Assembly: GCF_900116615.1 (NCBI RefSeq)
Contig: NZ_FPBF01000007.1
Location: 124,001-188,000, forward strand
Reading direction: 5' to 3'
Length of the DNA stretch: 64,000 bases
DNA from: Algoriphagus locisalis
GTDB taxonomy: Bacteria > Bacteroidota > Bacteroidia > Cytophagales > Cyclobacteriaceae
The notes below the pieces were generated by a model that saw only the letters and a program-made list of their open reading frames with translations, was not told where the DNA came from and did not search any database. Made by a program: the position numbers and the translations under genes. Shown here in pieces: positions 16,291 through 26,474 of this stretch. Each line of letters begins with the position of its first letter. The first letter of the stretch is position 1.

Positions 16291-17637
16291 ATGAAGAACA
16301 ATCGAAGAGACTTTATTAAAAAATCTGCTGCTGCTACTATGGGAATTTCCGCCCTGGGTTCCGCTGCATTTTCAGCAAAGTCTTATGCTAATATTATCGG
16401 AGCGAATGAACGATTAAACGTGGCGATAGCAGGATTGGGAAGACGACTTGGAGCATATTACGAGCCGATCGGCCTCAAATCTAGCAATGTGAATCTCTTG
16501 TACCTCTGCGATGCCATGGAGTCACAGATGCCAAAAGCTGCTAAAAACTTTGCGAAGCATATAGACTATGCACCAAAACTGGAGCAAAATGTCATGAAAG
16601 TGATGGACGACAAGGATGTGGATACCCTAATCATAGCGACCCCAGATCACTGGCATGCACCTGGGACTTGGTTGGCTTTAGAAAGAGGTAAACATGTCTA
16701 TGTGGAGAAACCTTGCTCACACAATCCGCATGAAGGTGAGTTGTTGATTGCTTTGCAAAAGAAATACAATAAAGTAGTTCAAATGGGCAATCAGCAGCGT
16801 TCTGCGCCAGAAAGCCGTGAGATTATTGAAGCTATTCATAATGGAGCTATAGGCAAAGCATTTATGGCAAAAGCATTTTATAGTAATAGCCGAGGCGCAG
16901 TTCCAAATCCTGTTGCTGCCCCTGCCCCTGCTGGTTTAGACTGGGATATGTTCCAAGGCCCAGCTCCAAGAAGAGCCTATACTCACGATACTTGGGATTA
17001 CAACTGGCACTGGTATGGTTGGGATTATGGAACTGCCGAAACCGGCAATAACGCCACCCACGAACTGGATGTAGCCCGCTGGGCACTTCAGGTGGACTAT
17101 CCAAGCGAAGTATTGGTGACAGCAGAAAAAAGACATTTTGCGGACGACGGATGGACCATGTACGACACCATGGATGCCACATTCAAATTTGGAGACGGAT
17201 CAATAATCCAATGGGACGGAAAAAGCAGAAATAGCTACAAAACCTATGGTTCAGATCGAGGAACAATCATCTACGGTACAGAAGGTTCAGTATATGTGGA
17301 TCGGGGTGGCTACAAGCAATTTGACAGAGCTGGCAAAGAAGTAAAGAGCAATCTCTCTGGAGGAAATGAAGCAGGCACCGCACTTGGCGGAGGAGGAGAT
17401 ATGAGTACGATTCACATCGTCAATTTCTTCAATGCCATACGAGGTCTGGAAAAGCAAAATTCCAATATTGAAGAAGGTGCCGTAAGTACCCTGCTCTGCC
17501 ACTTGGCCAACATCAGCTCCAGAACCGGTGAAAACCTGATATGTGATCCAAGTAATGGCCACATCAAAAACTCTAAGAAAGCTGCTGCTCTCTGGACCAG
17601 AGCCTATGAAAAGGGTTGGGAGCCACCAAAGGTTTAA
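16291..17637 (+). CDS. Tat-exported Gfo/Idh/MocA family oxidoreductase
   Basis: A 448-residue NAD(P)-dependent oxidoreductase with a twin-arginine signal: NRRDFIKKSAAATMG (Arg5-Arg6) and a hydrophobic Ala-rich core. The Rossmann segment VAIAGLGRRLGAYY is near residue 45, the EKPCSHNP motif with its catalytic Lys near 140, and the C-terminal alpha/beta domain includes ELDVARWAL. Tat export implies that the folded protein carries bound cofactor to the periplasm, as in Zymomonas glucose-fructose oxidoreductase. Beside a DUF1080 lipoprotein it probably oxidises a sugar C3 hydroxyl to start non-hydrolytic glycoside cleavage. The pair ends at a perfect terminator. Confidence 0.9.
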   Translation: MKNNRRDFIKKSAAATMGISALGSAAFSAKSYANIIGANERLNVAIAGLGRRLGAYYEPIGLKSSNVNLLYLCDAMESQMPKAAKNFAKHIDYAPKLEQNVMKVMDDKDVDTLIIATPDHWHAPGTWLALERGKHVYVEKPCSHNPHEGELLIALQKKYNKVVQMGNQQRSAPESREIIEAIHNGAIGKAFMAKAFYSNSRGAVPNPVAAPAPAGLDWDMFQGPAPRRAYTHDTWDYNWHWYGWDYGTAETGNNATHELDVARWALQVDYPSEVLVTAEKRHFADDGWTMYDTMDATFKFGDGSIIQWDGKSRNSYKTYGSDRGTIIYGTEGSVYVDRGGYKQFDRAGKEVKSNLSGGNEAGTALGGGGDMSTIHIVNFFNAIRGLEKQNSNIEEGAVSTLLCHLANISSRTGENLICDPSNGHIKNSKKAAALWTRAYEKGWEPPKV

Positions 17638-17700
17638 TATTCATTTAACTATATTAAAAAGCAAAATAAGATGTTCAACAAACATCTTTAGATATAATAA

Positions 17701-17737
17701 CACAATAGGCCAGTCTAAACTGGCCTATTGTGTTTTA
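17701..17737 (+). terminator. Intrinsic terminator after the oxidoreductase gene
   Basis: CACAATAGGCCAGT (17701-17714) pairs perfectly over 14 bp with ACTGGCCTATTGTG (17719-17732) around a CTAA loop, followed by TTTT. Confidence 0.9.
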
Positions 17738-17991
17738 GGGCAAAAAACCTATAAAAAAGCAACTTTAAATCATATAACCAAGACAGCACAGGATGCTCTT
17801 TTTTATAAAAAAAATAACGAAATAAAAATATAAAAAAACAGTATTAAAACACATAGAAATATAAGAACAACTTTTCGAGTAAGGTGATTTTTTTGAGGTA
17901 TCCTGAGCAATAATAGCGCAATAAAACACCTCCAAAACTTAAAACACCCCCGCTTTTTTACCAAATAAAAGGATATAGAACCGTTTATCTG

Positions 17992-18005
17992 CGCAATCGA
18001 TTTCG
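17992..18005. promoter_or_regulatory. LacI-type operator B, upstream of susC1
   Basis: CGCAATCGATTTCG, 149 bp before the susC1 start. It differs from operator A at one base and is the exact reverse complement of operator C. Confidence 0.7.
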
Positions 18006-18153
18006 TAAATAGAAATTTAATCCCATAAAATCCAGATTCAATTGTCCTATATTTAAAATGGAAATTTTACTTCGGATTTCGTCAATTGCTTTGTGATAAA
18101 ATTCTGAAAAAAGATCCAATAACAAATTATTACAACAACAAACCCAATTTACT

Positions 18154-21100
18154 ATGAAAGCAAAAATTTACTCGTACATGCGGGTAGTTCTTTTCTTGTT
18201 GCTCAGCGCTTCCTATAGCTGGGCTCAAGAAGCCGAAATCAGAGGTACTGTATATGATGAAACAGGACAACCTCTTCCGGGCGCAACTATCCTAGTCAAA
18301 GGAACAACCACAGGAACCACTTCGGATATAGATGGCAAGTACACCATCTCTAGTCCTCCAAATGGAACCTTAGTTTTCTCCTTCATTGGATATAACCCTA
18401 CGGAGATAGTCTTAGGAAACCAAACTGAAGTCAATGTAAACCTTACTCCAGATCTATCAGACTTGGAGGAAGTTGTAGTAGTTGGATATGGAACTGCAAA
18501 AAAGAGTCAATTGACTGGGGCAATTTCTTCCGTAGGCTCTAAAGAAATCCAAGAACTACCCATCACAGATGCACGTCAGGCACTTCAAGGTAGAGCAGCA
18601 GGTGTAGATGTAACGCAGCCAGGATCTAAACCAGGATCTGCTCCTCAAGTAAGGATCCGAGGTAGAAGATCATTCAATGCTTCGAATGAGCCACTTTATG
18701 TAGTTGATGGAATTCCACTTGCTGGAGGAATTGACGATATCAACCCACAGGACATTACATCCATGGAAGTATTGAAAGACGCCTCAGCTACAGCTATTTA
18801 CGGATCTAGAGGTTCCAATGGTGTAGTGCTTATCACTACTAAGAGAGGAACTGTCGGCAAAACAGTCGTTTCTCTGGATGCCTATTATGGTATCAATAAG
18901 GAGTTGGGGAGAATTGATGTCTTCAACGGACCTGAATTCGCAGAATACAAGAGAGAATCACGAAGAGCTGGTGGAGAAATCCCAGAGGGTCCCACTACTC
19001 CAGCTATAGATGAATCTATTTTTGAACCTGTAGAACTAGAAGGTATCGCTTTAGGCAGAACAACAGATTACCCTGCTGGACTTTTGAGAAACGGTTCTAT
19101 CCAAAGCTATCAGTTGGGTATAAGTGGTGGTAGTGACAAAACTACCTTCTTCGTATCCGGTAACTACTTCAAAGATGAAGGGGTTATTATCAACCAAGAT
19201 TATACCCGCTATACTTTTAGAGCGAATATTGATCATAAGATTACTAAAAACATCAAATTCGGTACCTCTACCTTGGTTTCATACAGCGAGCGAAATGGGG
19301 AAAACTTCAACCCACTTGGAGGAGCTCTTGCAGAAAATCCACTTGGAAAGCCATATGATGAAGAAGGAAATCTAATCTTCCTCCCTACGCAAGATGGATT
19401 AAGAACCAATCCATTTGCTGAGATAGTACCAGGGGCGCAAATGGACTTGACCAAAAACTATAGAATCTTCAACAGTATTTTTGCTCAATATGATATACTT
19501 CCCGGACTTAGCTACAGATTGGTATTTGGCCCAGATTTTACCATCAGCAGAAATGGAAGGTTTACAGGTTCACAGACTAATGCTCGACGTGGTGGAGCTG
19601 CTACAGGTAGTGTAGATGATAGATTTACATTCAATTATACGTTAGAAAATATTCTGAACTACACAAAGACTTTCAATGAAGTTCACAACCTAAATGTAAC
19701 TGCCCTTCAATCTGTCCAAAGAGATAAATTTGAGCAGTCAACTATCTCTGTGTTAGGAATTCCTGCTGAATCCCAGCTTTTCCATAGGTTGGGAGATGCC
19801 TCTCAGATAACAGGAGCCAATACAAACCTTGTTGAATGGTCATTGATGTCCTTCATGGGTAGAGCAAACTATGATTACAAAAACAAATACCTTGTTACTG
19901 CTACACTTAGAGCTGACGGTAGTTCTAGATTCGGAGCTAACAATAGATTTGCATACTTCCCATCGGTTGCACTAGGATGGAATATTCATTCTGAATCATT
20001 TATGCAAAACTCATCAACTTTTGATCAGTTGAAGCTTAGAGCATCTTATGGGTCTATAGGTAACCAGGCTATCAATCCTTATCAAACCCAAGCCTTACTA
20101 GGTAGAACAAGCTATGCTTATGATAATACTGCAGCTTTTGGTTATAGACCAAATACCATTGGTAATCCTGATTTAAGATGGGAAACCTCCACCACACTCA
20201 ATTTAGGATTGGATTTTGCGATTTGGAACAGCAGAATTTTTGGTTCATTAGAGTACTACATCACTAATACTAGTGATCTTCTCGCTCCTCAGCCACTTCC
20301 TAACTCAATTGGGTTTGGCGGCTTTACTACCAACATCGGAGAAACTCAAAACCGAGGTGTCGAACTTACGATTTCCACTCTGAATATAGAAAAGGGAAGT
20401 TTCGTATGGTCTTCTGATATCATTTTCACCAAAAACACAGAAGAAATTATTTCCTTACCAAATGGTGATGACATTTCCGCAGGAAGATTTATCGGTCAAC
20501 CATTAACGGTGTTTTATGATTTGAAAAAGATAGGAATCTGGCAAACATCTGAATTGGATGAGGCTCAGTCCTTTGGTAGTGTTCCAGGTGAAATCAAAAT
20601 TGAAGATTTCAATGGAGATGGCGTGATCAACTCACTTGATAGACAATTCTTAGGATCTGCCGTGGCCGATTTTGCAATGGGTTTCACGAACAGATTTAAT
20701 TTCAAAGGATTTGATTTATCATTTTTCCTTTATGGAAGATTTGGATCTATGCTTAGATCTCAGTTCCATACCCAAAACAATTCACTTGCTGGTAGATATA
20801 ACAATTTGGATATCGATTACTGGACTCCAAACAATCCTACCAATGCGTATCCTAGACCAAATGTGAATCAGGAAAGTGCCAAATACGCAAGTTCTATGGA
20901 ATACTTTGATGGCACATTCATTAAGGTGAGAAACATCAACTTCGGGTATAATTTCAGCCCAGAAGCAGCTAAGAAGATTGGTTTGACAAATCTTAGAATT
21001 TACACAAGTATTCAACAGCCATTTATCTTCGCTAATTATCGATCTGAGCACAAAGGCATCGATCCAGAAGTCTTTATTGATGGTGAGCAAGGCGTAGGTG

Positions 21101-21171
21101 GAGGTATAGTCAATTCTAACGTATCCCCTGCTGTCACTTCTTACACTTTTGGTATCAATGCTAAATTCTAA
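18154..21171 (+). CDS. SusC-type TonB-dependent outer-membrane transporter 1
   Basis: A 1005-residue SusC/RagA protein. Signal peptide to about SYSWAQ, a carboxypeptidase-regulatory-like domain (about 26-105, IRGTVYDETGQPLPGATILV), the EEVVVVGYGTAKKSQLTGAI segment, a plug domain with LYVVDGIPL and VLKDASATAIYGSRGSNG, then the 22-stranded barrel ending in an aromatic-rich strand. No STN domain is present, so no direct anti-sigma signalling is expected. It forms an uptake complex with the SusD lipoprotein encoded 6 bases downstream. Operator B upstream suggests LacI-type control. The substrate is probably a glucuronide-containing oligosaccharide, judging only from neighbours. Confidence 0.95.
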   Translation: MKAKIYSYMRVVLFLLLSASYSWAQEAEIRGTVYDETGQPLPGATILVKGTTTGTTSDIDGKYTISSPPNGTLVFSFIGYNPTEIVLGNQTEVNVNLTPDLSDLEEVVVVGYGTAKKSQLTGAISSVGSKEIQELPITDARQALQGRAAGVDVTQPGSKPGSAPQVRIRGRRSFNASNEPLYVVDGIPLAGGIDDINPQDITSMEVLKDASATAIYGSRGSNGVVLITTKRGTVGKTVVSLDAYYGINKELGRIDVFNGPEFAEYKRESRRAGGEIPEGPTTPAIDESIFEPVELEGIALGRTTDYPAGLLRNGSIQSYQLGISGGSDKTTFFVSGNYFKDEGVIINQDYTRYTFRANIDHKITKNIKFGTSTLVSYSERNGENFNPLGGALAENPLGKPYDEEGNLIFLPTQDGLRTNPFAEIVPGAQMDLTKNYRIFNSIFAQYDILPGLSYRLVFGPDFTISRNGRFTGSQTNARRGGAATGSVDDRFTFNYTLENILNYTKTFNEVHNLNVTALQSVQRDKFEQSTISVLGIPAESQLFHRLGDASQITGANTNLVEWSLMSFMGRANYDYKNKYLVTATLRADGSSRFGANNRFAYFPSVALGWNIHSESFMQNSSTFDQLKLRASYGSIGNQAINPYQTQALLGRTSYAYDNTAAFGYRPNTIGNPDLRWETSTTLNLGLDFAIWNSRIFGSLEYYITNTSDLLAPQPLPNSIGFGGFTTNIGETQNRGVELTISTLNIEKGSFVWSSDIIFTKNTEEIISLPNGDDISAGRFIGQPLTVFYDLKKIGIWQTSELDEAQSFGSVPGEIKIEDFNGDGVINSLDRQFLGSAVADFAMGFTNRFNFKGFDLSFFLYGRFGSMLRSQFHTQNNSLAGRYNNLDIDYWTPNNPTNAYPRPNVNQESAKYASSMEYFDGTFIKVRNINFGYNFSPEAAKKIGLTNLRIYTSIQQPFIFANYRSEHKGIDPEVFIDGEQGVGGGIVNSNVSPAVTSYTFGINAKF

Positions 21172-21177
21172 TCAATC

Positions 21178-22848
21178 ATGAAAAAACTAGCAAACAATAT
21201 AAAATACTGGGCAAAATCTTCAGCCCTTATCCTAGGACTTTCCATCGCTGCATCCTGTGATGGATTCCTTGATGAAGACGTTATTTCTCCTATTGGCAAC
21301 GACTATCTGAACACGCCAAAAGGTATGAATGACGGCATCAACGCTGCTTACAGTACGATGCGAGCATGGTATGGTACAGAAAGAGGTAATAACCTTACCA
21401 TTTTCGGTACGGACATCTTTACCAATGGTGCGGATGGCTCCTGGAAATTCATGAATTTCTATACCAATCAGTTTGATTCACAAAATGGTCACGTACGTGA
21501 GCTTTGGGATGAATTTTACAGAGGAATAAATACTTGTAATGCAGTGATTGACCGGTCGGTAAATTTGACAGGAATCTCCCAAGAGCTTATTGACCAGCGG
21601 GTGGCTGAGGCAAAGTTCATTCGTGCACATCACTACTTCATCCTTGTACAATTGTTTGGAGGTGTAGATCTTCAACTTGAAGAGACAGCAATTCCTACAA
21701 AAGTGGTAACTAGAGCTTCTGTTGCACAAATCTATGCTGCTATTATCAATGATCTGGAAGAAGCGATTCCTAATTTAGAAGCTACCAATAGATCTTCAGA
21801 TTATGGCCGCGCAACTCGTCCTGCCGCAGAGCATCTGCTGGGAAGAGTGTATCTTACTAAAGGCACCTCTGAAGCAGCAGAATCTACTGATTTTTCCAAT
21901 GCAGAATCAAACCTACAGAATGTGGTAAGTGATTATGGCTTTGAATTACTTCCTGATTTTGGAGATGTACATGCCTTTGGAAATGAAATAAATAATGAAG
22001 TGATCTGGTCCACTCAATATACACGAGACCCTTTGACCAATGGTGGAGGAAATAACGCACACGTGTTTTTCTTAATGGAATACGATGTGCAGCCAGGAAT
22101 GATTCGGGACACCGAAAATGGAAGACCTTTCAAGCGTTATAAATCAACTGATTACACGTTGAATACAATTTTTGCAGACCGAGTAAATGATTCTAGGTAC
22201 AAAAATACGTATGTGGATCATTTCCTATCTAACAACCCAGGCACATTCAACACTACCTTTGATAAGTCTAAAGCCTCTGTAACATTTGCTCAGGGCGATA
22301 CCACAATCTGGCTTCCTGGCTACAATATGTCTGAGGCTGAGAGAGCAAAGTATCCCTACCAAGTCCTGACCCCAGAGCTTTATACAGAGCGGTTATTCCC
22401 TCCTATGAAGAAGCACAAAGATCCGGGAAGAGTAGATAGAACGCAGTTCGAAGGCGGTAGAGATTACATCGCCATGAGATTAGCAGATTCCTACCTACTC
22501 TTGGCAGAGGCTCAGTTTAGACAAGGCAAAACCGGCCTAGCTACAGAGAACATCAATGTGGTGAGAAGAAGAGCTGCATTTCCAGGCAAGGAAGCTGAAA
22601 TGGAAATCTCTGAATCTGAGTTGACCTTCGAATTTATCACCGAAGAGCGTGCACGGGAACTGATCGGCGAACAAACTAGATGGTTAGATCTGAAAAGATG
22701 GGGAATCTTAGTGGAGCGAGTGAAGATGTATAATCCTCAAGGAGCGGCTGGCATACAGGAATTCCACAATTTGAGACCTATTCCTCAGAATCAAATTGAC
22801 CGTGCCGAAGGAAATGCAAGTGCCTTCCCACAAAACCCAGGATATTAA
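21178..22848 (+). CDS. SusD/RagB-family outer-membrane lipoprotein 1
   Basis: A 556-residue SusD-family glycan-binding lipoprotein with lipobox AASC (Cys27) followed by DGFLDED. Helical TPR-like segments (VAEAKFIRAHHYFILVQLFGG, RLADSYLLLAEAQFRQG) and the C-terminal ELIGEQTRWLDLKRWG and LRPIPQNQID motifs are standard. It forms the lid of the SusC1 transporter. It lies 6 bases after susC1 and is followed by a strong terminator, so susCD1 is a two-gene unit. Confidence 0.95.
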   Translation: MKKLANNIKYWAKSSALILGLSIAASCDGFLDEDVISPIGNDYLNTPKGMNDGINAAYSTMRAWYGTERGNNLTIFGTDIFTNGADGSWKFMNFYTNQFDSQNGHVRELWDEFYRGINTCNAVIDRSVNLTGISQELIDQRVAEAKFIRAHHYFILVQLFGGVDLQLEETAIPTKVVTRASVAQIYAAIINDLEEAIPNLEATNRSSDYGRATRPAAEHLLGRVYLTKGTSEAAESTDFSNAESNLQNVVSDYGFELLPDFGDVHAFGNEINNEVIWSTQYTRDPLTNGGGNNAHVFFLMEYDVQPGMIRDTENGRPFKRYKSTDYTLNTIFADRVNDSRYKNTYVDHFLSNNPGTFNTTFDKSKASVTFAQGDTTIWLPGYNMSEAERAKYPYQVLTPELYTERLFPPMKKHKDPGRVDRTQFEGGRDYIAMRLADSYLLLAEAQFRQGKTGLATENINVVRRRAAFPGKEAEMEISESELTFEFITEERARELIGEQTRWLDLKRWGILVERVKMYNPQGAAGIQEFHNLRPIPQNQIDRAEGNASAFPQNPGY

Positions 22849-22879
22849 GTTATTCAAAACTAAACGAAAGATAATATGT

Positions 22880-22917
22880 AAAGAGCTATTCCGAAATTCG
22901 GGATAGCTCTTTTATAT
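22880..22917 (+). terminator. Intrinsic terminator of susCD1
   Basis: AAAGAGCTATTCCGA (22880-22894) pairs with TCGGGATAGCTCTTT (22898-22912) over 15 bp with one G-T wobble and a 3-base loop, followed by T-rich sequence. Confidence 0.9.
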
Positions 22918-23094
22918 TTTGTTACCGCTGTTTATTTAGTGAATGCTAGTTTAAATTAGTTTGCTCCCACAACAAGTGTAATTAATATTTATCAATTTCT
23001 GGAACTACTTTTTTATGAGGACTTATTTATTAAACAATCAATACTTATTTGAAACACATTTATTTCTAAGAAGGAGAATTTCATATTTCATTAT

Positions 23095-23110
23095 GTTACA
23101 TAATTGTAAC
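23095..23110. promoter_or_regulatory. Operator-like inverted repeat upstream of susC2
   Basis: GTTACATAATTGTAAC: two perfect 6-bp arms around TAAT. The N4 spacing resembles CRP/FNR-family sites, but no such regulator is encoded in this window. It occurs upstream of susC2 and was not seen upstream of susC1, so it may give the second pair an additional input. Confidence 0.35.
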
Positions 23111-23219
23111 GATTGAACGAAATACATGACACCACAGGATACATGATAAAATAGATTTTATATACTATTTATCACGCTACAAATTACAAGCATCGGCTAA
23201 AAGCAGCCCCTACAGTCTC

Positions 23220-23233
23220 CGAAATCGATTGCG
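23220..23233. promoter_or_regulatory. LacI-type operator C, upstream of susC2
   Basis: CGAAATCGATTGCG, the exact reverse complement of operator B, 125 bp before the susC2 start. Confidence 0.7.
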
Positions 23234-23357
23234 TTTAAAATCATGGAAATTATTAGGGCGATTGTTCCATATTCATTTAAATTGAAACGTTAATATTTCT
23301 TAAACGAAATTATTAACACCTTAGTCAATTTAAATATTAACAATAAACCCTCTACTT

Positions 23358-26300
23358 ATGCGGTACAAACTTTACAAAAACCTCTGGTTGATTGTATTTT
23401 TCCTTTGCATAAGCGTCTCAATGGCGCATGCTCAGGATGTACAAATCACAGGAACTGTTTTAGATGAAACAGACATGCCTTTGCCGGGAGTAACGGTCCT
23501 ACTCAAAGGAACTACAACCGGCACCACCACAGATCTTGATGGAAAATATTCCATAAATGCTCCACGAGATGGTATTTTAGTTTTCTCCTTTATAGGATAT
23601 GATCCTATTGAAAGGGAGGTTGGAAATCAGTCGGTCATAGACTTGGTTATGAATCCAAATACTTCCGATCTAGAGGAAGTTGTAGTAATTGGATACGGTA
23701 CGGCCAAAAAGCGAGATGTAACCGGAGCTGTATCATCTGTGAATCCGAATAAACTGGAAAATGAAAACCCAAATTCAGTGCAGGATATCCTTAGAGGAAA
23801 TGCTGCCGGACTGAATGTAGGGATGAGCACCTCAGCAAAAGGAGGAGGTTCATTGGAAATCAGAGGACAAACCTCCTTGAATGCAGGAAATTCTCCCCTA
23901 TTAGTATTAGATGGGGCCATCTATTACGGTGAACTTGCCGATATCAATCCAAATGACATTGATAACCTTGAAGTGCTTAAAGATGCAAGTGCTGCGGCAG
24001 TATTTGGGGCAAAAGCAGCAAATGGTGTAATATTGATCACTACTAAAAAAGGTACACTTGGGAAACCTGTCATCAAATTCAATGTGAATTCCGGTTTAGC
24101 TACTATGGCGACCTTCCCTGATGTATATGGGCCTGACGAATTTGTCAGCTGGAGAGAAGATGTTTTTAAAAGTATCAATGCAGGTGGATATGATCCTTAC
24201 GAATTCTCTGATCCTAGAACTTTGCCAAGTGATATTTCCATAGAAGAATGGATGGCTTATGATGGTTCAGCTGGTGACCCAGTAACAGTTTGGCTACAGA
24301 GACTTAATATGCAACCTGTAGAAATCGAGAATTACTTAGCAGGTAGATCTGTGGACTGGAGAGATAAAATATTCCAGACTGGATTCAGGCAAGATTATAC
24401 TGTGAGTTTATCAGGTAGAACTGAAAACTTCAATTACTATTGGTCTCTTGGTTACTTAAATAATGAAGGTATCATTATTGGAGATGAATATTCGACGATA
24501 AGAAGTCGGGTAAACATTGAGGGCAAAGTAAACAAATGGCTTACAGTAGGGATGAATACTCAGTTTGCATTAAGTGATGATAGTCATGTGCCAATTAATG
24601 ATGACCCAGCACCTATGTACGCAAATTGGGGTCTGTATAGAACGTTATCTCCATGGGGATCAGAGTATAATGAAGATGGCTCTTATAAGTGGAGGCCAAA
24701 TGAAGAACAAAGCGGAGGTACACACCCCTTCTATGATATGAGTCATACAGACCGAGATCAAAAAGGATTCTCTATCAATTCCACTTTATTTGCATCTATT
24801 AAACTTCCATTTGGCTTCAATTTCAGAACAAATTTCAGCCCGCGTTTCCAGTATGACGAGCGTTTTTACCATAGATCTGCCGCACATGAAGCTTGGGCAG
24901 CAGAAGGCGGAGTAGCTAATAGAAGAAATCAGAAACAGTACTATTGGCAAATAGATAATATTTTGACTTGGCAAAAGACTTTTGCTGAGAAGCATGATTT
25001 CAACGGGACTTTCTTGATCAATGCGGAGAAATTCCAGTCTTGGGATAATTCCATGAATAATAATGGCTTTGAACCGCATGATAGACTTGGTTACCACAAC
25101 ATGGGTGGTGGTATCAATCCGATTATCTCCAGCAATGACGAATACAGTACAGGGGATGCACTAATGGGTCGCTTAATCTATTCTTATGACGGCAAGTATT
25201 CAACTACATTGTCAGTAAGAAGAGATGGTTATTCAGCATTTGGACAGAGTAATCCTAGAGCGCTTTTCTATTCTGCAGCTGTAGGATGGGTGTTTTCTGA
25301 CGAAAATTTCATCAATATAGACTGGTTGGATTTCGGTAAAATGCGTTTCTCCTGGGGTAGCAATGGTAACCGGGATATTGGAAGATATGTAGCTATTTCT
25401 GATTTGAGCACAGGAAAGTATTTCTATGAAAGACCAAGTGGAGAGCTTTATCTGGTAAACCAACTCTATGTCAACCGAATGGAAAACAAAAATCTTCAGT
25501 GGGAAAGAACAGAATCTTTCAACTTAGGTATAGATTTCTCTGTCCTTAAGACCAGATTAACCGGTACAATAGAGCTGTATAAAATGTCCACAAGGGACTT
25601 GCTTGTACAGAGAAGCTTACCGGATTTTCTTGGATTCAACTTTGTGTGGGATAACCTAGGTCAAGTTGATAACAAAGGTTTCGAACTGACTTTGAACTCA
25701 ACAAACTTTGAACGAAGTAACTTCACTTGGAGATCCACGGCTAATTTCCAATTGAACAGAAATGAAATCGTAAGCCTTTATGGGGATTTGGATGAGAATG
25801 GAGTAGAACTTGATGATCCAAGCAATGGCTGGTTCATTGGACGTGCAATAGACCAAATCTGGAACTACAAAACAGATGGAATTTGGCAATTAGATGAAGC
25901 AGAAGCTGCTGCTGAATACGGTGTAAAACCTGGAGATTTTAAAGTAGAGGATGTAGATGGAGATGGCAGATTCACAAATGCAGATAGACAATTCCAAGGA
26001 TATACTTCACCTAGATTTCGATGGAGCTTAAGAAATGAATTTACCCTTTTTAATAATTTCGACATCTCCTTCATGGTTTACTCCTATCTAGGCCACACGG
26101 GCTCTTTCAATCAAATGAAAAACAGAGATGGTTTCTTGGATAGAACAAGTTCCTACGTAACTCCATACTGGACAGAAGAAAACCCTAACAATGAATGGGC
26201 TAGACTTAACTCCAGTGAAGGTGGAGCAGGTGGCTTTAGCGTTTACCGCAAGAAGTCATTTGTCCGTATGGAAAACATCTCAATGGGATACAATTTCCCT

Positions 26301-26456
26301 AAACAATTGACTGAAAAAGCAAATATCACAAACTTACGTGTGTACGGAAACATACGGAATGTAGGGTTCTATGCTCCTGAGTGGGACTTCTGGGATCCAG
26401 AGAACTCAGGCCCTATCCCAAGATATTTCACACTTGGAATTGATGTCACTTTATAA
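23358..26456 (+). CDS. SusC-type TonB-dependent outer-membrane transporter 2
   Basis: A 1032-residue SusC/RagA protein with a signal peptide (SVSMAHAQ), a carboxypeptidase-like N-domain (ITGTVLDETDMPLPGVTVLL), the EEVVVIGYGTAKKRDVTGAV segment, a plug (LLVLDGAIY, VLKDASAAAVFGAKAANG) and a barrel ending with an aromatic-rich strand. The N-domain closely resembles that of SusC1 but the barrels diverge strongly, suggesting paralogues for different oligosaccharides rather than a recent duplication. It is paired with SusD2, encoded 18 bases downstream. Confidence 0.95.
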   Translation: MRYKLYKNLWLIVFFLCISVSMAHAQDVQITGTVLDETDMPLPGVTVLLKGTTTGTTTDLDGKYSINAPRDGILVFSFIGYDPIEREVGNQSVIDLVMNPNTSDLEEVVVIGYGTAKKRDVTGAVSSVNPNKLENENPNSVQDILRGNAAGLNVGMSTSAKGGGSLEIRGQTSLNAGNSPLLVLDGAIYYGELADINPNDIDNLEVLKDASAAAVFGAKAANGVILITTKKGTLGKPVIKFNVNSGLATMATFPDVYGPDEFVSWREDVFKSINAGGYDPYEFSDPRTLPSDISIEEWMAYDGSAGDPVTVWLQRLNMQPVEIENYLAGRSVDWRDKIFQTGFRQDYTVSLSGRTENFNYYWSLGYLNNEGIIIGDEYSTIRSRVNIEGKVNKWLTVGMNTQFALSDDSHVPINDDPAPMYANWGLYRTLSPWGSEYNEDGSYKWRPNEEQSGGTHPFYDMSHTDRDQKGFSINSTLFASIKLPFGFNFRTNFSPRFQYDERFYHRSAAHEAWAAEGGVANRRNQKQYYWQIDNILTWQKTFAEKHDFNGTFLINAEKFQSWDNSMNNNGFEPHDRLGYHNMGGGINPIISSNDEYSTGDALMGRLIYSYDGKYSTTLSVRRDGYSAFGQSNPRALFYSAAVGWVFSDENFINIDWLDFGKMRFSWGSNGNRDIGRYVAISDLSTGKYFYERPSGELYLVNQLYVNRMENKNLQWERTESFNLGIDFSVLKTRLTGTIELYKMSTRDLLVQRSLPDFLGFNFVWDNLGQVDNKGFELTLNSTNFERSNFTWRSTANFQLNRNEIVSLYGDLDENGVELDDPSNGWFIGRAIDQIWNYKTDGIWQLDEAEAAAEYGVKPGDFKVEDVDGDGRFTNADRQFQGYTSPRFRWSLRNEFTLFNNFDISFMVYSYLGHTGSFNQMKNRDGFLDRTSSYVTPYWTEENPNNEWARLNSSEGGAGGFSVYRKKSFVRMENISMGYNFPKQLTEKANITNLRVYGNIRNVGFYAPEWDFWDPENSGPIPRYFTLGIDVTL

Positions 26457-26474
26457 GCCTAAATTAACATTGAA

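Larger units (their letters stand above)
17638..18153. other. 516-bp intergenic region upstream of susC1
   Basis: It holds the terminator of the DUF1080/oxidoreductase pair (17701-17737), about 250 bp of very AT-rich DNA in which I see no gene, and operator B (17992-18005). Downstream of the operator, ATTGTCCTATATTTAAA (from 18041) resembles ATTGTTCCATATTCATTTAAA upstream of susC2, so both may include the core promoter. No clear -33/-7 pair can be assigned. Confidence 0.7.
22849..23357. other. 509-bp intergenic region between the two susCD pairs
   Basis: It contains the susCD1 terminator (22880-22917), a GTTACA-TAAT-TGTAAC inverted repeat (23095-23110) and operator C (23220-23233). The remainder is AT-rich with no credible ORF. 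The second susCD pair therefore has its own promoter. An ATTGTTCCATATTC stretch from 23261 parallels one upstream of susC1. Confidence 0.7.
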
